A model generated the notes under the pieces. It saw nothing but the letters and a program-made list of their open reading frames with translations, ran no database searches and had not been told where the DNA came from. A DNA stretch of 64,000 bases from Bacteroidota bacterium. GTDB lineage: Bacteria > Bacteroidota > Bacteroidia > UKL13-3. Shown in pieces: positions 9,959 to 17,184 of this stretch; positions within the stretch are counted from its first letter, which is position 1; the number at the start of each line of letters is the position of its first letter. The stretch is taken from the NCBI GenBank assembly GCA_027487835.1, contig JAIYCU010000012.1, positions 147,718 through 211,717 of the forward strand, given 5' to 3'. Both the position numbers and the translations under genes were made by a program.

Positions 9959-12337
9959 CTATTTAGCTTTTTTCTTGGCAGCTATTTTTTTAGCAGGTGC
10001 TTTCTTAGCTGGCGATTTTTTAGCAGCAACTTTCTTTGCAGCCGTTTTTGTATTCTTACTTTCTGCTTGAATTATTTGCATAACTGCCTCAAAACTCAAG
10101 TCATCCGCTTTTTGTCCTTTTGGAATTCTATAATTTTCTTTTCCCTTTGCAATATATGGGCCCCATCTTCCATTTAGGATTTTAACCTCTTCATCCTCTG
10201 GAAAAACTTTCACCAACTTATTGGCATCAGAAATACGCTTGGCCTCAATTAACTCAATGGCACGAGTTTCATCAATGGCAAAAACATCATCTGTTTTGGG
10301 TATGCTGATAAATTTACTATCATGCACTAAGTAGGGTCCAAATCGTCCAATAGAAGCCTTAATATCTTTTGTTTCAAATTGCCCAACTACCCTTGGCAAC
10401 TTAAATAAATCTATCGCCTCTACTAGTGAAATAGTCTCTATTAACTGACCACTCCTTAGGTTGGCATATCTTGGTTTTTCTTTTTCATCATCAGAATTTT
10501 CGCCAATTTGAGCGTAAGGGCCATATCTGCCTATTTTTGCATAGATATTTTTACCAGATTCTGGATCAACTCCCAACAATCTTTCTGCATTTTGTCTTTC
10601 TGCTGTGGCACTGGTATTGGTTACTGTGGTATGAAATGGGCCATAAAATTTTTCAATCATTTTATTCCATTGCAATTGTCCACGTGCAATTTTGTCAAAC
10701 TCTTCTTCTACACTTGCTGTAAAACCAAAATCCATGATTTGCTCGAAATGTTTTCCGAGAAAATCTGTTACAATCATTCCAATATCACTTGGAAATAACT
10801 TAGACTTTTCACTGGCATATTTTTCTGCCTTTACTTCTCGTCCGATATTTTCCTTCTCTAAGGTTAATTGAACAAAATTTCTTTCTTTTCCTTCTCTATC
10901 TTCTTTAACTACATAACCTCTTTTTTGAATCGTAGAAATGGTTGGAGCATAGGTAGATGGCCTACCAATACCTAATTCTTCCATGCGTTTCACTAAAGCT
11001 GCTTCAGTATATCTAGCGGCTGGTCTTGTAAACTTTTCAGTTGCTTGAACTTGGATTAGATTTAGACTTTCACCCACCTTTAAAGGAGGCAACATTTTAC
11101 TACTCTCGTCATCTTGTTCTTCATCGGTACTTTCAAGATAGACCTTTAAAAAACCATCAAATTTTAAGACTTCACCGGTTGCCACAAGTATTTCGGGAAT
11201 ACCAGATACACTGATGTTAGCAATTGTTTTTTCTATTTGGGCTTTTGCCATTTGAGAGGCAATGGCACGCTTATAAATTAAATCATATAAACGTTTTTCT
11301 TGATTGGTACCTTCTATTTCTACATTTTCAAAGTAAGTTGGCCTAATGGCCTCATGCGCTTCTTGAGCACTATCATTTTTGGTAGTGTAGCGTGTTGGTC
11401 GGCTATAATGCGCACCAAAGTTTCCAGAAATATAGTTTTTTGCTGCATCAATGGCTAATTCAGATAGGTTTACGCTATCTGTTCTCATATAAGTAATTAA
11501 TCCATGCTCGTAAAGCTTTTGGGCAATGCTCATGGTAGTGCTTACACCATATCCCAATTTTCTGCTAGCTTCTTGTTGTAAGGTTGAAGTTGTAAATGGA
11601 GGTGCAGGAGATTTTTCACTTGGCTTTACCTCCAAATTCTGAATGGTAAAAGAAGCTCCCTTACATTTTTCTAAAAAGGCTTGGGCATCTGCTTCTTTTT
11701 CGAAGCGTTTTCCCAATTCTGCTTCCATTACTTTTCCACCAACATTAAACCTGGCTATTACCCTAAATGCAGAGTTATAGTTAAATGTATTGATTTCCCT
11801 TTCACGATCAACAATTAACTTAACTGCAACTGATTGTACCCTGCCTGCACTTAAATTAGCTTTCACTTTGCGCCAAAGAACAGGAGAAAGTTCAAAGCCA
11901 ACTAATCTATCTAATACCCTTCTTGCTTGTTGGGCATCTACTAAATTCTTATTAATACCGCGCGGATTTTCAATTGCTTTTAGGATTGCAGGTTTTGTAA
12001 TTTCATGAAAAACAATACGTCTTGTTTTCTTTTCATCTAAATTTAAGACCTCACTTAAATGCCAACTTATGGCCTCCCCTTCGCGGTCCTCATCGGAAGC
12101 TAACCATACAAGTTCTGCATCCTTACTCAACTTCTTTAATTCTGCAACGATGGCTTTCTTATCATCGCTAACCTCGTAATGTGGCTTAAAATTATTGGCT
12201 ATATCTATTGCTTCATCCCCTTTTGCTAAATCTCTAATATGCCCAAAGCAGGACTTTACAGTATAATCTTTACCCAAGAATTTCTCAATGGTTTTTGCCT
12301 TTGCAGGCGACTCTACAATTACTAAATTCTTACTCAT
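9959..12337 (-). CDS. topA: DNA topoisomerase I
   Basis: 792 residues. The N-terminal Toprim segment (MSKNLVIVESPAKAKTIEKFLG, then SDEDREGEAISWHL with the acidic metal-binding residues) and the active-site Tyr in GLITYMRTDS identify a type IA topoisomerase that relaxes negative supercoils. In place of zinc fingers the C-terminal half has repeated Toprim-Crpt-type units (GRYGPYAQIGE, GRFGPYLVHDS, GRWGPYIAKGKENYRIPKG). It ends in a Lys/Ala-rich tail (KKVAAKKSPAKKAPAKK) likely to bind DNA non-specifically. Length and architecture match Bacteroidota TopA. Minus strand, downstream of the SirB1-like gene's position and upstream gap to 12474 holds only a terminator. Confidence 0.97.
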   Translation of the reverse strand: MSKNLVIVESPAKAKTIEKFLGKDYTVKSCFGHIRDLAKGDEAIDIANNFKPHYEVSDDKKAIVAELKKLSKDAELVWLASDEDREGEAISWHLSEVLNLDEKKTRRIVFHEITKPAILKAIENPRGINKNLVDAQQARRVLDRLVGFELSPVLWRKVKANLSAGRVQSVAVKLIVDREREINTFNYNSAFRVIARFNVGGKVMEAELGKRFEKEADAQAFLEKCKGASFTIQNLEVKPSEKSPAPPFTTSTLQQEASRKLGYGVSTTMSIAQKLYEHGLITYMRTDSVNLSELAIDAAKNYISGNFGAHYSRPTRYTTKNDSAQEAHEAIRPTYFENVEIEGTNQEKRLYDLIYKRAIASQMAKAQIEKTIANISVSGIPEILVATGEVLKFDGFLKVYLESTDEEQDDESSKMLPPLKVGESLNLIQVQATEKFTRPAARYTEAALVKRMEELGIGRPSTYAPTISTIQKRGYVVKEDREGKERNFVQLTLEKENIGREVKAEKYASEKSKLFPSDIGMIVTDFLGKHFEQIMDFGFTASVEEEFDKIARGQLQWNKMIEKFYGPFHTTVTNTSATAERQNAERLLGVDPESGKNIYAKIGRYGPYAQIGENSDDEKEKPRYANLRSGQLIETISLVEAIDLFKLPRVVGQFETKDIKASIGRFGPYLVHDSKFISIPKTDDVFAIDETRAIELIEAKRISDANKLVKVFPEDEEVKILNGRWGPYIAKGKENYRIPKGQKADDLSFEAVMQIIQAESKNTKTAAKKVAAKKSPAKKAPAKKIAAKKKAK

Positions 12338-12433
12338 TTTTCTTCCTTCCTAATCCCAATTTTAAAAACTGCCAAACACAAATACCCCATTTTGGGCTCA
12401 CAATATCCTAATTCCTAATGGTAAAAAAAACAA

Positions 12434-12455
12434 AAAGCCGCAAAGCTGCGGCTTT
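12434..12455 (-). terminator. Terminator after the M43 protease gene
   Basis: AAAGCCGCA and TGCGGCTTT form a perfect 9-bp stem with loop AAGC. On the minus strand it is followed by a T-rich run (TTTTTGTTTTTTTT). It lies about 20 bases beyond the protease stop codon and separates that gene from topA. Confidence 0.85.
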
Positions 12456-12474
12456 CTTTATTAAAAGTATGAAA

Positions 12475-14316
12475 CTATTCTACTAGTAACTTATGAAGAA
12501 ATCTGCCGCTTTCAGCCTGCATCTCAACAATATAAAGGTTTTGAGGTAGGCCTTCTAAAGAAACTCTTAATTCTTGTTGGCCAGCATTCATTCTTTCATT
12601 TGCAATTTCTTTTACCACTCTTCCTTGCAAATCCTTTAATACAATATTGATATTTTGCGTTTTTTCAAGTTCAAAACTTAAATCACAATGAGTTTTAGCT
12701 GGATTAGGATAAGCAATAAATTTCATTGCCGACTTCAATACCTCTTCTACACTAGTTGGCTCCGATATCGTAAAATCATCAAAATAAATATTATTACCTC
12801 TTAAGGATTGTAATTCAAATCTAATTCGACAATTGGTATAAGACTTATACGGTGTTAAATCTATGCTATACTTTTTCCATTGTGTTCCAGTTGGTATGAA
12901 ATCGCTGGCTGATGCAGTGCTTGTTTCCATTTCATTTGCAGTAAGTGTTCTTACTAATATTTCTGACCTTCCATAGCTATTCGAAATAAATACCCTCACT
13001 CTATCACCACTAGCAGTTGACCTTTTTGAATATGCAATTTGAAAGGTTAAACTAGGTGCAGACAAAGTAGAAATATCTATATCTGGCGAACAGAAAGCAT
13101 TTCTAATATTAGTGCGCCAGTTTTTTAAATTCAAGGCTGCCATGCACCCAGGTGTTCCGCCCATTGCAGAAATTGAAGAGTTGTATTGCCATCCACTATC
13201 TCCCGGACTCATATAATTTTCTAATCTCCAACCTGTGCCAGATAAGGCTGTATTAAAGTTAAAAACATAAGGTGCCTTTCTTGTAGAAGGTGTTAAAGTT
13301 TTATAGGATCCATCTGCATTAACACCTGCTGCACTAAGGTTATTTGTGCTATAAATATTGGCGCGGTAAAAAGCCATTTGGCCATCTATTTTTGTTTTTT
13401 GACCTGGAGTATACATATTCATGCAATTGCCATCAGCATAATCCATGTAGTTTCTTATTAAATCTGGTTTGTCATTAGATTCGGTGCATGAATTCCTGCT
13501 ATTTGGACAACCATTAGTGGCACTTGCTACAGGTGGTGTATCACACACTTCATCTCCTTGTGTTGCACAAGTGGCCGCTGTTAAACCTGCACAACCATTT
13601 TGAAAGGGATGATATAAACCTAGCCAATGTCCCGCCTCATGGGTAAAAGTTCTTCCTGCTTGCGCCACACTAGCCATTTCAATGATGCCCATTTGGTCGG
13701 CACGGCACAAAACGCCATCTGTTGAGGTACTCGAATTAATTTGAAAAGGAAATTGCGCATATCCTAAAATGGTACTATTAGGATCATTATCTGCAATATT
13801 ACTTACTACCCAAACATTAAAATATTTTCTTGCATCCCAATAGCTAAGGCCTTTCTGACTATTACCTGCATTATCGGTACCAATATTATAAACTCTATTA
13901 ACACCATTTGAAGGTTGTCCATTTGGGTCAAACTGAGCCAACCTAAATTCATATTCCATATCGGCAGCTAATGGGTCTGTACTTGATCCGCCATTTGTGC
14001 CAGCCAATTTTCGAAAATCTTCGTTTAAAATTCTAATTGCGTCATTTACCTGTGTTTGAGAAATATTTTCTAAGCCATTCTTATGAATAACATGAAACAC
14101 CACAGGAATGTATCTTACTACCCCTTTCTTTTTCAAATCTGGCGTAAAGTTTAAACCAACTTGTGTAGCTTCTTCTCTTTGCTTAAGTAGCGTTGGATCT
14201 AGCTTTACAGCTTCTAAATACAGTTCATCTGTTTTGCAAGGAACAATGATTTGACTCTTTGCTATCAATTGAAGAAAGGCAAAAGTTATAAGTACAAAAT
14301 ATTTTTTCATTCGCAT
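12475..14316 (-). CDS. Secreted M43 (pappalysin-like) zinc metalloprotease with T9SS sorting domain
   Basis: 613 residues. Signal peptide at the N-terminus (YFVLITFAFLQLIAKSQ); ATGs at codons 1 and 3 are both possible starts. The zinc motif HEAGHWLGLYH at about residues 226-236 is the HExxHxxGxxH signature of M43 metalloproteases, and a Met-turn-like NYMDYADGNCMNMYT follows about 60 residues later. A jelly-roll-like module (residues about 350-510) precedes a C-terminal T9SS type A sorting domain (FIAYPNPAKTHCDL ... LYIVEMQAESG). The predicted role is extracellular protein or peptide degradation after export through the T9SS encoded in this window. A terminator follows. Confidence 0.9.
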   Translation of the reverse strand: MRMKKYFVLITFAFLQLIAKSQIIVPCKTDELYLEAVKLDPTLLKQREEATQVGLNFTPDLKKKGVVRYIPVVFHVIHKNGLENISQTQVNDAIRILNEDFRKLAGTNGGSSTDPLAADMEYEFRLAQFDPNGQPSNGVNRVYNIGTDNAGNSQKGLSYWDARKYFNVWVVSNIADNDPNSTILGYAQFPFQINSSTSTDGVLCRADQMGIIEMASVAQAGRTFTHEAGHWLGLYHPFQNGCAGLTAATCATQGDEVCDTPPVASATNGCPNSRNSCTESNDKPDLIRNYMDYADGNCMNMYTPGQKTKIDGQMAFYRANIYSTNNLSAAGVNADGSYKTLTPSTRKAPYVFNFNTALSGTGWRLENYMSPGDSGWQYNSSISAMGGTPGCMAALNLKNWRTNIRNAFCSPDIDISTLSAPSLTFQIAYSKRSTASGDRVRVFISNSYGRSEILVRTLTANEMETSTASASDFIPTGTQWKKYSIDLTPYKSYTNCRIRFELQSLRGNNIYFDDFTISEPTSVEEVLKSAMKFIAYPNPAKTHCDLSFELEKTQNINIVLKDLQGRVVKEIANERMNAGQQELRVSLEGLPQNLYIVEMQAESGRFLHKLLVE

Positions 14317-14348
14317 TAATTAGGTGTGATAATAGATATAAAGTCAAC

Positions 14349-14356
14349 CAAAGGTA
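14349..14356 (-). promoter_or_regulatory. Putative -7 box upstream of the M43 protease gene
   Basis: On the minus strand the sequence TACCTTTG matches the Bacteroidota -7 consensus TAnnTTTG, about 32 bases before the protease start and just past the aroC stop. No good -33 TTG lies at the usual distance, so this is tentative. Confidence 0.35.
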
Positions 14357-15445
14357 CTAAAATAGTTGTATTTGGTTAGGTAAGTTTCGCAAATAATGGT
14401 CAACTAGCACTAAAGCTGCCATTGCCTCTACTATAGGAACTGCGCGCGGCACAACGCATGGATCGTGCCTTCCATCGATTTTTAATTTTACATTTTCCTG
14501 ACGCTCATTCACCGTTTGCTGCTCAGTTTTAATACTAGCAACCGGTTTAAAGGCTACTTTAAAATAAATAAGTTCTCCATTGCTTATGCCTCCTTGAATG
14601 CCTCCACTATGGTTTGTAATCGTTTTTATTTCGTTTTGAACCAAATGAAAAGCATCATTTTGCAAGGAGCCCATTGAGCGAGCAGCCTTTACCCCTTCTC
14701 CTATCTCGAAGGCCTTTACAGCATTTATGCTGAGCATGGCTTTCCCTAAATCGGCATGAAGTTTATCAAAAACAGGTTCGCCCCACCCTACCTTTACACC
14801 TTTACAAACACAGGTAATTTGGCCTCCTAAACTATCCCCTTGAGTTGATGCGATTTCTATTAGTTCTTTCATTTGTGGCTCAAGAGTTGGGTCGGCACAC
14901 CTAATTAAACTATTCTCAGCCATTTCAAAATTAATGGATTCAGGGGCAGTATTACTTTCTAATTCACCAATGCCTGTTACACTTGCCTGCACTTCAACCC
15001 CTAAAGCTTTTAAAATCATTTTGGCAAAACTTCCTGCAATTACACGGGCTACTGTTTCTCTTGCCGATTGCCTTCCGCCGCCTCTATAATCTCTAATTCC
15101 ATATTTAGCTTGGTAAGTATAATCTGCATGTGAGGGCCTATAAACCTCAGCAAGTTTTTCATAGTCTTTAGAATTTTGATTGGTATTTCTAACAATCACG
15201 GCAATGGGTGTACCTAGTGTTTTACCTTCAAAAACACCACTTAGAATTTCAAAAATTTCAGGTTCATTTCTGCTCGTTGTGTAAATAGATTGCCCTGGCT
15301 TTCTGCGCTGCAAGTCTGTTTCAATTAAGTTTAAATCAACCAACATATTGGGCAAACACCCATCTATAACTACACCAATGGCAGGCCCATGGCTTTCTCC
15401 AAAGCTGCTAATTTTAAAGATTTCTCCAAATGAGTTTCCTGCCAT
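14357..15445 (-). CDS. aroC: Chorismate synthase
   Basis: 362 residues. It contains the family hallmarks GESHGPAIGVVIDGCLPN near the N-terminus, DYRGGGRQSARETVARV, and GGIQGGISNGE plus GRHDPCVVPRAVPIVEAM towards the C-terminus. It catalyses the FMN-dependent conversion of EPSP to chorismate, the last common step of aromatic amino-acid synthesis. It lies 11 bases behind the winged-helix gene of the SMC-like operon, so it is probably co-transcribed with that operon; the functional connection is not obvious. Confidence 0.97.
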   Translation of the reverse strand: MAGNSFGEIFKISSFGESHGPAIGVVIDGCLPNMLVDLNLIETDLQRRKPGQSIYTTSRNEPEIFEILSGVFEGKTLGTPIAVIVRNTNQNSKDYEKLAEVYRPSHADYTYQAKYGIRDYRGGGRQSARETVARVIAGSFAKMILKALGVEVQASVTGIGELESNTAPESINFEMAENSLIRCADPTLEPQMKELIEIASTQGDSLGGQITCVCKGVKVGWGEPVFDKLHADLGKAMLSINAVKAFEIGEGVKAARSMGSLQNDAFHLVQNEIKTITNHSGGIQGGISNGELIYFKVAFKPVASIKTEQQTVNERQENVKLKIDGRHDPCVVPRAVPIVEAMAALVLVDHYLRNLPNQIQLF

Positions 15446-15456
15446 AATTTGTTTAT

Positions 15457-15993
15457 TTAAGATTCGATATTTGCCTTTGCAGCTAACTTACCCTTGGCAA
15501 AATCGGCGGCAAAATCAATAAATACTTTATAGGCTTGCGTAAATGAAAATTTACCATCCCCATTTCTATCAACGATGTTCCTTCTTGCTAAGGTTCTTAT
15601 AAAATCTCGTCTAGATTCACCACTGCGCAATTGATTATTGCTGGCTATTAATTCTGCATAGGCACTGTTCTCAAAATAGCTATCCAGTTTTTCATGCTCA
15701 AAATCTGCATACTGAATTTCTTCTAAGAAGTTCTTTCCGTCTTTATCTAATTCATAGCACAAGATGGCAAAAAACATGCAAATGTCTCTGCTCAACATTT
15801 CACCTGTTTCGTAGCTTAATAAGAAAGCAAAATCACTTTTAAGCTCCATTTCATAGCCAAAGCTTTCCTTAAAAAACTTTTCATAAAAGGCTAAATTGTC
15901 TTTTAAAGATATAAACTTTTGGTCGCTGGCAAGGATAAACTTCCCACTCATCAAATCGCCCACTATTTCTTTATGGTATCTAGGATATTCCAT
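15457..15993 (-). CDS. MksE/KITE-like winged-helix subunit candidate of an SMC-like complex
   Basis: 178 residues, mostly helical, with no transmembrane segment. The C-terminal stretch RRDFIRTLARRNIVDRNGDGKFSFTQAYKVFIDF has the helix, beta-hairpin wing, helix layout of a winged-helix domain, and its size matches MukE/MksE/JetB-type dimeric accessory subunits. Its start overlaps the end of the kleisin-like gene by 14 bases, implying coupled translation. The role is inferred from context: bridging the kleisin in an SMC-type DNA-entrapping complex. The sequence DRNGDGKFS also resembles an EF-hand loop, but I think it is the wing turn. Confidence 0.5.
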   Translation of the reverse strand: MEYPRYHKEIVGDLMSGKFILASDQKFISLKDNLAFYEKFFKESFGYEMELKSDFAFLLSYETGEMLSRDICMFFAILCYELDKDGKNFLEEIQYADFEHEKLDSYFENSAYAELIASNNQLRSGESRRDFIRTLARRNIVDRNGDGKFSFTQAYKVFIDFAADFAKGKLAAKANIES

Positions 15994-17173
15994 ACTTCAT
16001 TATTTTTAATTTAGGTACTCTTAATGTCATTTGATTGGTTTGAATTAATTGCCTATCATTTTCATTGTCTAATTCAACGCTTATTCCATCCTCAAACAAT
16101 AATGTAGTTAAGGCAAAAAACTTATCCGTCTCAATATATTGATAATCCGATTTTAGGGTCAAACCGCACCATTCAAAAAAACTGTTAACTGGCAATGCTG
16201 CTAGGAGCCGGTTTTTGTACAAATCTTTGTTAAAAATCCACTTGTCTGTTAGCTGTTGTGGGTCTTCTAAAATGATGGTTTCATCTACTGCAAACTGTTC
16301 TAGGTATTCTTTTGCATTCAAATACATATCATTGCTGTAAGGATATACGCGCTCCACTTTAAATACCCTTGGTAAAGGTGCTTTATTAGGTGCTTTTAAA
16401 AATTCAATCCAACCTGTTAAAATTAAAGATTCAGTTCTTATGCGCTCAATTAATGGTAATAGTTCATTGGTAAGTAGCTTGCTTTGCTTTAATAAGTCGT
16501 CGTTGGTTTGAACCAAAAAGTTATATAACTTCTCAAATTGCAATCGTAGGTGTTCCTCGTCAAAATTGAGCCTCCTTACATTTACATACTCAGAAATATC
16601 AAAGAGTTTATTGGTAATCGAATCTTGGTGGTTAATATCAAGAATATTATTAAGTGGAGAAATATAATAATCAATCCAAAAGCTTGCTTTTCGCACTTTT
16701 TCTTGATAGTCTAACTTCTCTACATTAGATTTTAGTTCTCGAGTTTCGTTGAGTAAGCGAATGGTATTTTTTTCTACGGCTTCACTAAATTCTTTAATTT
16801 CATTGTATAAATCTGTAACCCGTTGACCTAAAATCAATTTATCCTTATTAATTCCTTCTCTTATCTTCTTAAACAAAATCCCAATAGATTGTTCATACTT
16901 TTGGATGGTCTCTGGCAATAAGGGACGAAATTCATTTAAAATAAATTCAAATAACTTAAAATACGTATCCCTAAATTCAAAGTCATCGCCAAGTTTTCTA
17001 ATTATTTTATACTCGAGTAATTGAGGTAATATTTCATCCCCTTGGTTGGCAAATATCTCTTGAAGGATTTCTTTTCTAATAATGCTTTCACGTGTTTGAA
17101 CTTCAAAGATATCTTTGATTGTATCAAAGTAAGTAGCTAGGAAATTGAGTATGGTTTTTGGTTCTGCCTTCAT
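15980..17173 (-). CDS. MukF/MksF-like kleisin candidate
   Basis: 397 residues. The N-terminal part (about 1-90, ending FEFRDTYFKLFEFILNEFRPLLPE) could be a winged-helix domain. A long helical middle follows (ELKSNVEKLDYQEKVRKASFWIDYY), as in the four-helix-bundle region of MukF, and a more globular C-terminus with beta content (MTLRVPKLKIMKYGIS). This is the layout expected of MukF/MksF/JetA kleisins that close the ring of an SMC-like ATPase. It lies 11 bases after the ATPase gene and overlaps the small subunit gene. The assignment rests on architecture and context rather than on a diagnostic motif. Confidence 0.5.
   Translation of the reverse strand: MKAEPKTILNFLATYFDTIKDIFEVQTRESIIRKEILQEIFANQGDEILPQLLEYKIIRKLGDDFEFRDTYFKLFEFILNEFRPLLPETIQKYEQSIGILFKKIREGINKDKLILGQRVTDLYNEIKEFSEAVEKNTIRLLNETRELKSNVEKLDYQEKVRKASFWIDYYISPLNNILDINHQDSITNKLFDISEYVNVRRLNFDEEHLRLQFEKLYNFLVQTNDDLLKQSKLLTNELLPLIERIRTESLILTGWIEFLKAPNKAPLPRVFKVERVYPYSNDMYLNAKEYLEQFAVDETIILEDPQQLTDKWIFNKDLYKNRLLAALPVNSFFEWCGLTLKSDYQYIETDKFFALTTLLFEDGISVELDNENDRQLIQTNQMTLRVPKLKIMKYGIS
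16505..16514 (+). repeat. GGTTTGAACC motif copy 4
   Basis: Inside the kleisin-like gene, where the coding strand reads LVQTN. The flanks give the fully palindromic TTGGTTTGAACCAA. Confidence 0.7.
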
Positions 17174-17184
17174 CTAAATTCTCC

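Noticed and set aside
9755-10177. 140-codon plus-strand ORF opposite topA and the SirB1-like gene
   Set aside because: Shadow of two well-supported minus-strand genes, with biased composition (many Ser, Phe, Cys) and no family character.
15535-15580. EF-hand calcium site (DRNGDGKFS) in the 178-residue protein
   Set aside because: A single isolated loop at the position expected for the wing of a winged-helix domain; no second EF-hand.
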